64,000 nt of DNA from Devosia aurantiaca (GCF_011058215.1 NZ_JAALFG010000001.1:377001-441000); one strand, 5' to 3'. Counted from the stretch's first letter, positions 48,968 to 60,649 are shown. Program-made: numbers and translations. The notes: generated by a model from the letters alone, not told the origin.

Positions 48968-49906
48968 ATGCAATCGCCCACCCCCTTTGCCCGGATCGGA
49001 ACGCGCGGAAGCCCGCTTGCCCTGACCCAGGCGAAACTCGTGCGCGCGCTTCTAAGCAAGGCCCATGGCGTGGCCGAGGACGAGATCGAGATCGAGGTCT
49101 TCTCCACCGGCGGCGATCGCAGCCAGGCCGGCAATGCGCCAGTGTCGACCATTGGCGGCAAGGGCGTCTTCACCAAGGAAATCGACGAGGCACTGCTCGA
49201 CGGGCGCATCGATATCGGCGTTCATTCCAGCAAGGACGTCGCCACTGCCCTGCCCGATGGCATGCGGATGGCTGCATTCCTGGAGCGCGAGGACGTCCGC
49301 GACGCCTTTTTATCGGTGACGGCCAAGGGCATCGACAACCTTCCTGAAGGCGCAAAATTTGGAACCTCCTCCATTCGTCGTGCCGCCCAGGCCCGGCGCT
49401 TGCGGCCGGACCTTCGCATCGTGCCGTTTCGCGGCAATGTGCATACGCGGCTGCAAAAGCTGCTCGATGGCGTCGCCGATGCCACGCTTCTGGCGGTTGC
49501 CGGTCTCAATCGGCTCGGCGAAGCGCATCGCGCCACGGCCCTGCTCGATACCAGCCATTTCATGCCCGCCCCGGCACAGGGCGCCATCGGCATTGCCATC
49601 CGTGCCGATGACGAGCGGTTCGCCGACGCCGTGGCGCCGCTCGACCATGCCCCAACGCATGCGGCAATCCTCGCCGAACGGACCATGCTCGCCATTCTCG
49701 ATGGCTCCTGCCGCACCCCGGTGGGTGCCTTGAGCCGGGTCGAAAATGGACAACTCTTGCTCAAGGGCGAAATCCTGAGCCTTGATGGCCAGACCTCGTT
49801 CCATGCCGAAGGCGCCGGCAGCGACCCCAGTGCGCTGGGCGAACAGGTCGGCCGCGAACTGGTTCGGCAGGCCGGGTCCGAATGGTTTAGGCAATGGCAC
49901 CAGTAA
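48968..49906 (+). CDS. hemC: Hydroxymethylbilane synthase
   Basis: A 312-aa HemC that condenses four porphobilinogens into hydroxymethylbilane. It shows [18 protein letters not shown], arginines in [18 protein letters not shown] and [12 protein letters not shown], and the dipyrromethane cofactor cysteine in [11 protein letters not shown]. The ATG at 48968 is preferred to the TTG two codons earlier. Its stop shares bases with the start of hemD (TAATG), so translation is coupled. Confidence 0.95.
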   Translation: MQSPTPFARIGTRGSPLALTQAKLVRALLSKAHGVAEDEIEIEVFSTGGDRSQAGNAPVSTIGGKGVFTKEIDEALLDGRIDIGVHSSKDVATALPDGMRMAAFLEREDVRDAFLSVTAKGIDNLPEGAKFGTSSIRRAAQARRLRPDLRIVPFRGNVHTRLQKLLDGVADATLLAVAGLNRLGEAHRATALLDTSHFMPAPAQGAIGIAIRADDERFADAVAPLDHAPTHAAILAERTMLAILDGSCRTPVGALSRVENGQLLLKGEILSLDGQTSFHAEGAGSDPSALGEQVGRELVRQAGSEWFRQWHQ

Positions 49907-50628
49907 TGCGCATGCTGGTGACACGGCCGGAGCCCGATGCGCAGGCCACGGGCGAGCGGCTCGAGGCGCTCGGCATCGATTATGTCGCCGCGCCCTTGCT
50001 GACCCGGCAGAATATCCAGGCGCACCTGCCGGGCCCCGACGGCTTTGCCGCCATGGCGCTGACCAGCACCAACGCGCTGCGCTCACTCGACGACCAGGAT
50101 GCGCTCGAACCCTTCCGTCACAAGCCCGTCTTTGCGGTCGGCGACCGCACGGCGCACGAAGCGCGGATGCTAGGCTTTACCGAAGTCATGGCCGCCGATG
50201 GTACGCTCGACTCGCTGGTGACGGCCATTGCCCTGGCGCGGCTCGAAGGGCCGGTCTTTTATCCCTGCGGACGGCATTTGAGCGGCGATCTCGCCCATGC
50301 GCTGGCGCCGCACGGGCTGATGGTCGCAACCGTTGCCATCTACGACATGGTCGCGGAAACCCGCCTGCCGGAAGCGGCATCCGACCTCACGCAATTCGAT
50401 GCGGCACTCATTTATTCGAGGCGCACGGCCGAAATCTTCGCCGCGCTTGCTGCCGCGCACATTGCCCCGGAAGAGCGGCGGCACCTGCCGATGCTGTGCC
50501 TTTCGGAAAATGTCGCGGCGCCGCTATTGTCGGCCCATTTCAGCCGCGTTCATCTGGCCGATCATCCGAGCGAAGAGGCGATGATGGCGCTGGCTTTGGC
50601 TTTTTCGCGGGAGCAATCTCGATCATGA
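49906..50628 (+). CDS. hemD: Uroporphyrinogen-III synthase
   Basis: A 240-aa HemD that closes hydroxymethylbilane with ring-D inversion to uroporphyrinogen III. The family is poorly conserved, but [45 protein letters not shown] and CLSENVAAPL match. I choose the ATG on the last base of the hemC stop (49906) rather than the one 12 bp earlier. mic60 follows after 24 bp. Confidence 0.9.
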   Translation: MRMLVTRPEPDAQATGERLEALGIDYVAAPLLTRQNIQAHLPGPDGFAAMALTSTNALRSLDDQDALEPFRHKPVFAVGDRTAHEARMLGFTEVMAADGTLDSLVTAIALARLEGPVFYPCGRHLSGDLAHALAPHGLMVATVAIYDMVAETRLPEAASDLTQFDAALIYSRRTAEIFAALAAAHIAPEERRHLPMLCLSENVAAPLLSAHFSRVHLADHPSEEAMMALALAFSREQSRS

Positions 50629-50652
50629 TCGGAACAATGAAGAGGACATCTC

Positions 50653-51891
50653 ATGGCTGATACGCCCGGCAAAGATTCCCAGCCCGATCCCAAGGCGGTG
50701 GGCCCCACCGGCCCGGTCAAGCCACCGGTGCTCGAAGGCACGGCGCGCCCGGCCACGGCCGAAAGCAAGCCTGCGCCAAAAACCGAAGCGCCCAAACCTG
50801 CCGAAAAGCCGGCCGCAAAGCCGGATTTGGGCAAAGCCGCGTCGATGCCACCGCCCAAGCCCGTGGTGAAGCGCGACCGCGAGGAAAGCGGCGGCTCGCC
50901 CTGGATCGCGGGCCTGCTTGGCGGCCTTGTCGGCCTTGGCGCGGCCTATGGCCTGGCCTATGCCGGGCTGTGGCCGACCACGCCACAGGCGCCGGCGCCA
51001 GCCGATCCGCGCGTCGCACAATTTGCGACGGCGATTCCGGAACTCCAGACCGTGACCAACACGGTTCAGGATGAGCTCTCGACGCTCAACGGCCGCGTTT
51101 CCGGCCTTGAAACCTCGCTTGCCGAACTGCCGTCACCGGCTGCAGCACCGGCACCATCCGAAGACTATTCGCAGGCCATCGCAGACCTGTCTGCCCGGGT
51201 GGAGCAACTGGCCGGGACGGCGCAGCCTGCGGCCACCGATACCGGTGCGCTCGATGCGCTCCGCGCCGAGCTTGCCGCCCTCAGCGAAACAGTCGCCCAG
51301 GCGCAGGCCGATGTCGCGGCAACGCAGGATGACGTCGCTGCGCTCGAGGCCAGTGCGGCCGCGCAAACGGCCACTGAAAACGGCGACGCCCGGCTGCCGC
51401 TGATCTTTTCGGGGCTGGAAAGCGCCTTTGCCACCGGCCGTCCCTTCGAGACCGAATTGACGGCGCTCGAAACTGCGCAACCGGACGCCACCGTGCCGCG
51501 CGCCCTCTCCGACAATGCCGCCAGCGGCCTGCCGCGTCCCGACGATGTGGCGCGCCGGCTCGATGCCGTTCTGCCCGACATGCTCGCCGGCCGCCCCGTT
51601 GCCGCCGATGCCGGCTGGCAGGATGCTACCGCCGACTGGTTCCGCGGCGTCATCGCCATGCGCCCCGCAGGCGATGTGGATGGCGACAGCCCAGATGCCA
51701 TGATCGCCCGCCTCGAAGCGGCCGTGGCCCGGCGCGATTTCGTTGCCGCCGAGGCTGAGTTCGCCGCCCTGCCCCAGACCATGCAGGCCGCCGCCGGCAC
51801 ATTGGGCGACGACATCGCCGCCCTTGCCGCCGCCGCGACGCTGATCACCGAGCTGCGCAGCACTGCGCTGGGCGCGGAGGGCGGCGCATGA
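50653..51891 (+). CDS. Alphaproteobacterial Mic60 (mitofilin) homologue
   Basis: A 412-aa COG4223-type protein. A Pro/Ala/Lys-rich cytoplasmic start (~75 residues) precedes one membrane helix (WIAGLLGGLVGLGAAYGLAY), a long coiled coil (residues ~130-240, repeated ALSETVAQAQADVAATQDD-like heptads) and a C-terminal mitofilin-like domain (WFRGVIAMRP). In alphaproteobacteria Mic60 shapes intracytoplasmic membrane and contact sites and lies beside the haem genes, as here between hemD and hemY. Its stop overlaps the start of hemY by 4 bp. Confidence 0.85.
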   Translation: MADTPGKDSQPDPKAVGPTGPVKPPVLEGTARPATAESKPAPKTEAPKPAEKPAAKPDLGKAASMPPPKPVVKRDREESGGSPWIAGLLGGLVGLGAAYGLAYAGLWPTTPQAPAPADPRVAQFATAIPELQTVTNTVQDELSTLNGRVSGLETSLAELPSPAAAPAPSEDYSQAIADLSARVEQLAGTAQPAATDTGALDALRAELAALSETVAQAQADVAATQDDVAALEASAAAQTATENGDARLPLIFSGLESAFATGRPFETELTALETAQPDATVPRALSDNAASGLPRPDDVARRLDAVLPDMLAGRPVAADAGWQDATADWFRGVIAMRPAGDVDGDSPDAMIARLEAAVARRDFVAAEAEFAALPQTMQAAAGTLGDDIAALAAAATLITELRSTALGAEGGA

Positions 51892-53272
51892 TTCGCCTCG
51901 CATCCTGGATCGTTTCAAGCCTTGTCATCGCCGCCATCGCCGCATGGGTCATTTCGCTGCCCGGCACGCTGACGCTTGAAGTCGCCGGCTGGCGCATGCA
52001 GCCGCGACTGGGCACGGCGGTCGTGCTGCTGCTGGTGTCGGCAGCGCTGATCATCATCGTGTGGTCCGTGGTTCGCCGCGTGCTCGGCGCCCCGCGTGCC
52101 ATGGCACGGCGCAGTGCCAAGCGCCGGCGCGAACAGGGCGTGCAGGCGCTTTCCGACGCGGTCATCGCGCTCCAATCCGGCGATCCCGCCCGTGCTCGCC
52201 TCATGGCGCGCGAAGCCCAGGCCCGCCTCCCCGGCAGCGGCGCCGCAAAGCTGCTCGAAGCCCGCGCCGACCTGGCGCTGGGCGACATGCCAGCGGCGCG
52301 CGAGCATTATCGCGCCCTGATCGACAATGAACGCACGGCCGTCGCCGCCCTCACCGGGCTTTACGACCAGGCGCGGGCGCAAAACCGCGAAGACGTCGCC
52401 ATCACCTTTGCCAAAAAGACGTTGGCGCTGGCGCCGCAAACCCAGTGGGCCTCGCAGGCCGTGTTTGATGACCTCACCGCACGCGGCCAATGGGCGGAAG
52501 CGGTGGCCATGGTCAATACCGAGCAGGCGCCGAGCCGCGAGGACAAGGCCAAAAAGCGCCGCAAGCAGGCGGTGATTGAAACCGCACGGGCGCGCGAAAG
52601 CGAAGTCGGCCAGCCCAATGCAGCGCTGGACCACGCGCTGACCGCCCTGAAGCTTTTGCCCGATTTCGTCCCGGCAGCGCTGATCGCTTCGCGCATCTAC
52701 ATCAATCGCGGCGAAGCGCGGCGCGCGCAAAGCCTCCTGCGCCGTATCTGGCGCGCCACCGGTCACCCCGATGTCGCAGCGCTTTATGCCCACTCCCATC
52801 CCGGCGCCTCGGCGGTGGAGCGGCTCAAGCGCCTGCGCGAAATCATCGACATGCCGCCGCCCCATCGCGCTGCCGGCATGGCCCTCGCCCGCGCCGCCAT
52901 CGATGCCTATGACTGGCCCCTGGCGCGCACGGCGCTCGAACCTTTGCCGGCGCAGACGCAACGCAGGGCGTCGGCAGCCTGATGGCGGAAATCGAGGAAG
53001 GCCAGAGCAGCGACCAGGGCAAGGCCCGCGAATGGCTCGCCCGCGCCATGCGCGCGCCACGCGATCCGGCCTGGACCGCCGACGGCATCATCAGCGACGA
53101 ATGGGAGCCGCTTTCGCCGGTGACCGGGCGTCTCGATGCCTTCGAATGGAAAGTGCCGGTTGCCAGCAGCACCCGCCCCGCGGCTCTGCCCCCGGCGGCG
53201 CCGGAGCAGGCCGCGCTGCCGGCGCAGAGCGAAGCCCTCTTGCCCCTTGCGCCGGCCGAAAACGCCCAGTAA
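51888..53272 (+). CDS. hemY: HemY-type TPR membrane protein, frame broken
   Basis: Restored length is 461 aa. Two N-terminal helices (SSLVIAAIAAWVISLPG and TAVVLLLVSAALIIIVWS) belong to the HemY_N domain, followed by tetratricopeptide repeats (GDPARARLMAREAQARLPGS and similar) to the end (WTADGIISDEWEPLSPVTGR). This is the uroporphyrin-operon HemY, not the PPO-type enzyme; its role in haem synthesis or membrane structure is uncertain. One C is missing at 52941-52942: adding it joins RTALEP to FAGADATQGVGSLMAEIEE. The last gene of hemC-hemD-mic60-hemY. Confidence 0.87.
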
Positions 53273-53284
53273 AAGACCCGCGTT

Positions 53285-53360
53285 GCCGCTTTAGCTCAGT
53301 TGGTAGAGCACATCATTCGTAATGATGGGGTCAGGTGTTCGAGTCACCTAAGCGGCACCA
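53285..53360 (+). tRNA. tRNA-Thr (anticodon CGT)
   Basis: A 76-base cloverleaf: acceptor GCCGCTT/AAGCGGC, D arm AGCTCAGTTGGTAGAGC, anticodon stem ATCA/TGAT with the loop TTCGTAA carrying CGT, T arm GGTGTTCGAGTCACC, discriminator A and encoded CCA. It reads threonine ACG codons. It lies 12 bp after hemY on the same strand. Confidence 0.96.
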
Positions 53361-53387
53361 CTTCCCTTACATGCTCGGTATCGGTCC

Positions 53388-53780
53388 TCAGGGCAGCGGC
53401 GTGGCCGTGAGCACGGCGTAGGCCATCATGGCGAGGCCGAGGAGCGAGACGAGGTAGGCGATCGAGCGGAAGTTCGAGACGCCGCTGATGAAGAGCGGGA
53501 TGTAGATGACGCGGGCAATCAGGTAGATCAGCGCACCCCAAAAGACGGTGCCGCCGTCGAGGCGGAAGACGATCGCGAGGACACCCAGAGTCAAAAAGAT
53601 CGGCAGCGTTTCGTGAAGGTTGCGCAGCGCGCGCTGTGCACGGTCGCCCTGGGGCGTCCACACCAGGTCGTCCTGCGGCCCGCTGATCTTGGCCGGGTCA
53701 TTGGCACGGGCCTTGAAGGCGGCCGGGATAAAGCTTTGAACCAGGGCGAGCAGAAGTCCGAGAAGGACGAGATAAAGCAT
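53388..53780 (-). CDS. MAPEG family membrane protein
   Basis: A 130-aa protein with four membrane helices and the bacterial MAPEG pattern: GDRAQRALRNLHETLPIFL with the conserved R-A-x-RA-x-x-N-x-x-E block. Eukaryotic relatives are glutathione-dependent transferases or leukotriene enzymes; bacterial roles are mostly unknown. The start at 53780 (MLYLVLLGLL) follows the family; the longer frame is not used. It stands alone, converging on tRNA-Thr. Confidence 0.87.
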   Translation of the reverse strand: MLYLVLLGLLLALVQSFIPAAFKARANDPAKISGPQDDLVWTPQGDRAQRALRNLHETLPIFLTLGVLAIVFRLDGGTVFWGALIYLIARVIYIPLFISGVSNFRSIAYLVSLLGLAMMAYAVLTATPLP

Positions 53781-53889
53781 GGGTGTTGATCCGGGGACGG
53801 CGCTCGGTGATCGAGCGCCAACTCTCCGGACAGGAGCAGATTGGCGCTTCCGAACCAATCTGTATTTTGCGGGGGCTGGCCGAACGGCT

Positions 53890-54642
53890 CTAGCCTACGC
53901 GCTCCAGGAGTTCGAGGCGATGCGCCTGCCGGGCGGATGGGGCCACGGCACGCAGGTCCGGATCGGCGCCGAACAGGGCTTCGCGCTCTTCGGCGGTCGA
54001 CATGAAGAACGGAAAGCGCTCGAAGACACGGTTACGGATGGTGGGCACGTCCGCCGCATAAAGGCAGACCGGAAACTGCAATTCGCCCCAATAGCGCTCG
54101 TCGGCCAGGCGATGCGAGCCGAAGACGCGGCGGTAAAAGGCGGAATGCTCGGCGCGCACCGAGGAGATCGTGTAACGCACGGAGAAGAAAATGCTGGCCA
54201 TGGCGACGATGCGCAGGGTCAGATAGGGCAGCGCCGGAATGGCAAGCGAGGCATCATGGTCGGCCGTGAAGCGGCTTGGATCGATGTAGTTGTCGCCACG
54301 ATCAAGGATCGGCTCCAGCACTTCGGGCCAGATGGTGCGGCTGGGCGAGGTGCGATCCTGCCCGGTGACATGATGGAAGCGGATGGAGCTGACCAACGTG
54401 TCGTCGATATAGACACCGAAACAATAGCAGTTGGCGGCATCGTCATAGCTGTCGCGCGTCACCTGCTGCGAATTGATGGGGATGAAATTCTCGCGTCGAT
54501 AAGCATCGTAGCGCAGCCGGTAGACCGGATCGAACTGCTGGTCGGCACTTACTCTGCGATAACGGACCGAATCCAAAAGCTCGATCAACGTGGTGGCGAA
54601 ACGAGAATTCGTGGCGGGGGCCGCTTCCGGCTGCATAAGCAC
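53890..54642 (-). CDS. FeeM-like N-acyl amino acid synthase
   Basis: A 250-aa protein with the FeeM/autoinducer-synthase type GNAT fold: DPVYRLRYDAYRRENFIP, DTLVSSIRFHHV, DNYIDPSRFTAD and LTLRIVAMASIFF. FeeM joins an acyl chain from acyl carrier protein to an amino acid, and LuxI-like enzymes share the fold. Its product here could be a signal or a lipid. It lies 128 bp downstream of a GGDEF-EAL gene on the same strand, though the gap seems to hold its own AT-rich promoter region (54650-54700). The substrate cannot be read from the sequence. Confidence 0.72.
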   Translation of the reverse strand: MLMQPEAAPATNSRFATTLIELLDSVRYRRVSADQQFDPVYRLRYDAYRRENFIPINSQQVTRDSYDDAANCYCFGVYIDDTLVSSIRFHHVTGQDRTSPSRTIWPEVLEPILDRGDNYIDPSRFTADHDASLAIPALPYLTLRIVAMASIFFSVRYTISSVRAEHSAFYRRVFGSHRLADERYWGELQFPVCLYAADVPTIRNRVFERFPFFMSTAEEREALFGADPDLRAVAPSARQAHRLELLERVG

Positions 54643-54770
54643 TATCCTGCTGGGTCCTCACAGTTTTTAACCCTTTATTAAGGATCTTAATACCGTGAAA
54701 TTTGCAGGACAGGGTCGCGCTACGCTAACCTGAGGCAAAAAGCTTTGTAAGTGTAAAAGCTTAACGCCGG

Positions 54771-57055
54771 TTAACCACGTAGCCGTTTTTGGTCGGCGGG
54801 CCTGAAACTGTTTGGCCCGTTCATTCGTCCGATGAGCTCGGCAATATCGCGAGCCGGCAGGGGGCGGCTGAAGAGATAGCCCTGAACCTGCTGGACGCTC
54901 GTGGTCTGCTGCATCAAGACCAGCTGCTCTTCGGTTTCGACGCCTTCGGCGACGACGGTGAGATCAAGATCACGGCCAAGCCGGGCGACATTGGTGAGCA
55001 AGAGCAGCGCCCGCGGGTCCTTACCGATATCGGCAACAAAGGAGCGATCGATCTTGAGCTTGTTGAACGGCAGCGCGTGAAGGTAGCTCAAGGACGAATA
55101 GCCGGTGCCGAAATCGTCGAGCGCGATGACGATGCCCTGTTCGGCAAGGCCCTGCAGCACGCTATTGGCAAGATCGCGTTCTTCGATCACCGCCGTTTCG
55201 GTGACTTCGATTTCTAGCCGATTGGCCGGCAGGCCGGCCCGATTGAGCGATCTGCCAACGACGGACAAAAGATCGAGGCCGCGGAAGTCGCGAGCCGACA
55301 CATTGACGGCAACGCCCACTGACCCGGCCCAATTGGCGCATTCGCTTGTGGCGCTTTCCACCACAAAGGCGGTGATGTCGGAGATCAGCCCCATCTCCTC
55401 GGCCAGGGGAATAAAGGTTGCCGGGGAAATCGGTCCGAGTTCGGGATGGGTCCAGCGCGCCAAGGCTTCGCAGGACACGATCTTGCGGGTTTCGATATCG
55501 AGCAGCGGCTGGAAGGCAAGGCAAGGCTCAGCGCACCATCGGCGACGGCCTGGCGCAGATCGGCCTTGAGCCGCTGGCGATAATGGTAGTCGATGTCCAT
55601 CTGTTCGTGGAAAATCTGCGCCCGCGCCTTGCCGTCAGCCTTGGCGCCATAAAGCGCCAGATCGGCCTTGGTCATCAGCTCGTCGAGCTCGTCCTCGCTG
55701 CGCGGCGTGACCACGAGGCCGATGCTGACGCGCACCGGCAGGTTGATGCCCTTGAGGTTGAAGGGCGTCTCGAAGGCGGCAAGCGCGTGGTCGATGTCCT
55801 CGCGCAATTCGCTTTCGCTGCCGCCAACGGGAGCCAGCGCCACGAATTCGTCGCCGCCCTGGCGCGCGAGAATGGCGCCCTCGGGCAGCGAATAGCGCAG
55901 CCGGTCGGCGACTTGGCGCAGCAATTCGTCGCCGATCACGTGACCGAAGCTGTCATTGACGTGCTTGAACTCATCGATATCGATCACCAAAAGCGCGCTG
56001 GAAAGGCTCTTGGCGCCGCGCCGGATGAGCTCGTCCTGGGCCAGGGCGTTGAAATAGGAGCGGTTGGGCAGCTTGGTCAGCGCGTCATGGCGGGCCATGA
56101 AATTGATGCGCTCTTCGGCCGTCATGCGCTCGGTAATGTCTTCGAAAAGGAGCACGCTGCGCAGCTGGCGCGAACTGATCGTGACTTCGAAATAGCGATT
56201 ATCCCGCAAGGGAATCATCACCTTGCCGGACTGGCGGTGCGTCGCAATGTCCGACAACCGGTCAAGCGTCTTGGCCGGCGCGATGCCGCTTCCGGCGATG
56301 CGCTCGAGAATGGTCTTGAAGTCCTGCCCATTGGCCACGGAAATGCCGAGGGCCGACAGCATGATCTTGGCTTTGGCATTGGACAGCGTGACCTTGCCGT
56401 CGTCATCGAGCATCAGGAGACCATGTTCGAGCGTCGTGATGGCGATATCGAGCTCGGCCGCAAGGCGGGAGGCCTCCACCCTGCCATGGACGGCGCTGAG
56501 CAGGATTTCGCGAATGCCGGCGGCCAGCTTGCGAAAGCCCGACAGCATCACGAAGAGCAGAAGCGCCAGGAGCGGATGGTAGCCGTCGAACCGGAGCAGC
56601 AGACTGAGCGAGAGGGGAATGATCACCATCACCATCTGGATGGTGACAAGCCGGTCAAGGCCGAAATTGCGCGCGCAGATGCCCACCATCACCGCCATGG
56701 TGAGCGAGAAGCTCGCCAGTTCCGAAAAGGGCTCGCGAACGATCAGCATCGCGACAAAACACCAGCTGCCATGCAGCAGGGCAAGGAGTGCGCCGATGAT
56801 GACGGCGCGGTTTTCCCAGCGTTCGGCGGCCTCGGCGTCTTCATTGCCGATCTTGGCGTTCCAGAAGGCACGCATGTTGAAAAACCGCACCAGCCCGACC
56901 AGCACGAACAGCATCGATACGACGACAAGCGGCAGCGACTTTGCCTGATAGGCGGTGAGGAGGGCGGCGAAGGCGCTCGCAAGGGAACCGGCCAGCATCG
57001 TGTTGCCGTCGGCATAGACCGAGCGGATGATCGACACATAGTCGAGATGCGGCAT
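54771..57055 (-). CDS. GGDEF-EAL cyclic-di-GMP protein, frame broken
   Basis: About 760 aa. Five to six N-terminal membrane helices (MLFVLVGLVRFFNM, AVIIGALLALLHGSW) are followed by a PAS-like region (LEHGLLMLDDDGKV), a GGDEF domain with intact RQGGDEFVAL and an EAL domain with CEALARW and DDFGTGYSSL. Both catalytic signatures are present, so it could make and break cyclic di-GMP. The frame breaks at 55514-55527, where the coding strand reads CCTTG CCTTG CCTTC. Deleting one 5-base unit, or adding one base, restores LAFQPLLDIETRKIV. Start taken as ATG 57055. Confidence 0.86.
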
Positions 57056-57183
57056 TGTCTTGCGGGCCGAGGTCAGCACGGAAGGATCCCTGTTACCTAC
57101 GCCATTGAGGGCAAAAGGATTTAACAACCCCTTGCGTCAAGCCTTGACCTTGCCCGCTTTTGTGCCGGAGGCTGAATCGCGGG

Positions 57184-60100
57184 TTAACACTTATCCGGAC
57201 TGCGCCGACTAGTGGAAATTCCGTCCCCCGGCAGCGCCGCATAGGCCCGGCGGCGGGCCTGCTCAATTTCGCGGAGCGCATCGCGATTGCGGCTTTCCGG
57301 CCGATCCGGGCCAGATTTGCCTTCGTCGGCACGCGCCAGAATGTGGTCGCCAATGTCCTTGCCATGGGACAGATCGAGCAATTGCGGGGTGAGATCCTCC
57401 AGTTCCTCGGCAATCACATGAATGACGCCGTGGCCGGACTGCACCTTGCCGCGCACCGCCAGCATTCGGCTCGAAAGCAAAATCTTTCGCAACCGGTCAT
57501 CGGCAAAAAGCTTGGGCCAGACCACGATATTGGCGACGCCGGTTTCATCTTCGAGCGTTACGAAAATGACCCCGCTTGCCGTGCCTGGACGCTGGCGCAC
57601 AAGGACGAGCCCGGCCACCTCGATCCGCACATCGACAGACACGCTGGGCAGGTTTTCCGAGCGGGTCGTGCCGCGCTCCATCAGCATGGGACGAAGGAAC
57701 TGCACCGGGTGTCCCTTGAGCGATAGCGTGAGGGTCGAATAATCGTGGATGACCTCTTCCCCGGTCCCATCAAGGGCAAACCGGCGGGCTCTTCGGCGAC
57801 GAGGTCTCGCGACGGACCTGCAGCTGCAAAGAGTGGCAGGGTTTCGGCGCCATGCGTGCCGATAAGCCCTTTTACTGCCCACAGGGCCTCGCGCCGATTG
57901 AGGCCAAGCGAGGCAAAAGCATCGGCGCGCGCCAGCTTTTCAAGACTGGCGATAGGGATAGCGCTGCGTGCCCACACTTCACGCACGGACCGATAGCCTT
58001 CTCGGGGACGGCGAGCGACAAGCTGGTTGATGTCGTTTTCCGCCAGGCCCTCGACGAAATTGAGCCCCAGGCGAATGGCTTTTTGCGAAAGAATATCGTC
58101 GGCCATGTCGCGGTGACGCGGCCAGATCCGCTCTCTTACCTGGCCGGCACCGGGCTCGAGAACGCATTCAAGGTCTGAATGATTGATATCGGCTGCCAGA
58201 ACTTCGATGCCGTGTTCGCGCACGTCGCGCACGATCTGGCTCGGGCCATAAAAGCCCATCGGCTGGGAATTGAGCAAGGCGCAGGCGAAGACATCCGGGT
58301 AATGGCACTTGAACCAGCATGAGGCATAAACCAGAAGCGCAAAGCTGGCGGCGTGGCTTTCCGGAAAGCCATATTCGGCAAAGCCCTTGATCTGGGCAAA
58401 GCAGCGCTCGGCAAAATCCTGCTCATAGCCATTGCCCACCATGCCCAGGATAAACCGTTCCTCGAAAACTGCCATCTTGCCGGTTCGGCGCCAGGCTGCC
58501 ATGGCGCGGCGCAATTGATCGGCCTCCCCTTGCGTAAAGCCCGCGCCCTTGATGGCCATCTGCATGGCCTGTTCCTGAAACAGCGGGATCCCCAGGGTTT
58601 CGCTCAGCACTTCATCCAGGGGGTCGCCTGGCTTTGGCGCCCAGTGTTCGCTGCCGTCGCGCCGCTTCAAGTAAGGGTGCACCATGCCCCCTGGATCGGC
58701 CCCGGCCGGACGATGGCGACCTCGATGACGAGATCGTAGAATCGCGAGGGCTTTAGGCGCGGCAGCATGGTCATCTGCGCCCGGCTTTCGATCTGGAAAA
58801 CGCCAATGGTGTCTGCCCGATGGGTCATGGCATAGACGCGCGCCTTGTCCATCGGGCCCTGGCCGGTTTCTTCGGATAAAAGGTCGGTAAGCTGATACTG
58901 CTTGTCGTAATGGACGTGCAAAAGTTCGAAGGCGCGGCGCAGGCAGGACAGCATGCCCAGCGCCAGGATATCGACCTTGAGAATGCCGAGGACGTCAATG
59001 TCATCCTTGTTCCATTCGATGATGGCACGGCTGTCCATGGCCGATTGTCCAATCGGCACAAGGCTTTCAAGCGAGTCACGGGTGATAACGAAGCCGCCGA
59101 CATGCTGGCTGAGGTGGCGCGGAAAGCCGCGTAGCACTTTAACCACCTCGAACATCTGCGCCAGCACCGGATCATCGGGATTAAGACCCAGAGTGGCAAG
59201 ATCGCGCAGGTCCAGCTTGCTGCCCCAGCCCCAGTGCAACTGGTTGAACGAAGCGATGGTGTCGTCGGAAACCCCGAACACTTTTGCGGTTTCGCGGATG
59301 GCGCTTTTGGAGCGATAGGTCGTGACATTGGCGGTCAGCCCGGTGCGGCGGCCACCGTATTTTTGATAGACATATTGCATCACCTCCTCGCGCCGCTCGT
59401 GCTCAAAATCGACGTCGATATCGGGCGGCTCGTCGCGTTCGGTGGAGATGAAGCGGCCGAAAACCAGCGTGCGCTGGGTCGGATCGACCTCGGTGATCCC
59501 GAGGCAAAAACACACCGCCGAATTGGCGGCAGAGCCGCGGCCCTGGCACAGGATCTTGCGCTCGTATCGAGCAAAATTGACGATGTCGTGCACGGTGAGG
59601 AAGTAGGCGGCATAGCCTTTAAAGCCGATGAGGCAGAGCTCGGTCCAAAGGCTGCGCTTGACCGCATCGCTGACCCCTTTGGGGTAGCGTTTGGCCGCGC
59701 CTTCCCAAGTCAGCCGCTCCAGCGTCTGCTGCGCAGTTTCGCCGTTGCCAACCGTTTCCTCGGGGTAATTGTACTTGAGCTGGCTGAGGCAAAAGCGGAT
59801 GCGCCCGGCAAAAACCTGGGTTTGCGCAATGGCGTCGGGGTAGTCAGCAAAAAGCCGCGCCATTTCCTCGGGCAGCTTCAAATGCCGTTCGGCATTGGCA
59901 GAAAGGCGAAAACCAGCCTCTTCCAGCGTCACATGCTCGCGAATGCAGGTAACCACATCCAGGACGATGCTGCGATCGGGCTGATGATAATATGCATCGT
60001 TGCTGGCAATCATGCGAGCGCCATGCCGGTGAGCAAGCGCATCGACACGAGCAAGACGCGACCGGTCATGACCATCGAAACGGGGAACGCCGGCAATCCA

Positions 60101-60649
60101 TACCCGGTCAGGCGCTTGCCGGCACAGGTGATCCAAGGTTTTCTCGGTAAGGCCCCAATTGGCCTCATCGGGCATGAGGATAAAGAGCTGGCCTTGGGAA
60201 AAATCTTCGGGCGGACCATGAATATCGGAGACGGCAAGGTCACCGAGCCCGAAGAGATCCTTAAGGTGCAATTCCGGATTGCCCTTCTCGCCGCGCTTGT
60301 TGCCGATGGTCAGAAGCTTGCAGAGCCGGCCATAAGCAATGCGGTCCTCAGGATATGCAATGATATCCGGCGTGCCATCGGCGAATACCAGCCGCACGCC
60401 GACGAGATAACGAAAATCCGGGCTCATCTCCTTGTTGTCACGTGCCGTGCCATAGCCGCGGACCACGCCCGCAAAACTGTTGCGATCGCAAAGCCCGAGC
60501 GCGGTCATGCCCGCAGCCATGGCATGCGCCACCAATTCCTCGGGATGCGAACCACCGCGCAGGAAGGAAAAGTTGCTGGTGGTGACGAGCTCGGCGTAAT
60601 GCGGCGAGGCAAGCTTTATCGGCTCGGGAAATTGTGCGCTTAGGCTCAT
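57184..60649 (-). CDS. dnaE2: Error-prone DNA polymerase DnaE2 (ImuC)
   Basis: Restored length is 1,155 aa. A C-family polymerase for translesion synthesis. It has an N-terminal PHP domain (YAELVTTSNFSFLRGGSHPE), the palm with the acidic triad PPDIDVDFEHER, and a C-terminal OB fold (GVIFVTLEDETGVANIVVWP). Two G's are missing, at 58687-58691 (QGGMVHPYLKRRDG) and at 57759-57762 (LMGPGEEVIHDYSTL). The start overlaps the imuB stop (ATGA). With imuA and imuB it forms the SOS mutasome, inferred to be LexA-controlled from the box before imuA. Confidence 0.93.

Noticed and set aside
55418..57124. 568-codon open frame on the plus strand opposite the GGDEF-EAL gene
   Set aside because: Shadow frame of a high-GC gene; the minus strand carries the recognisable GGDEF and EAL motifs.
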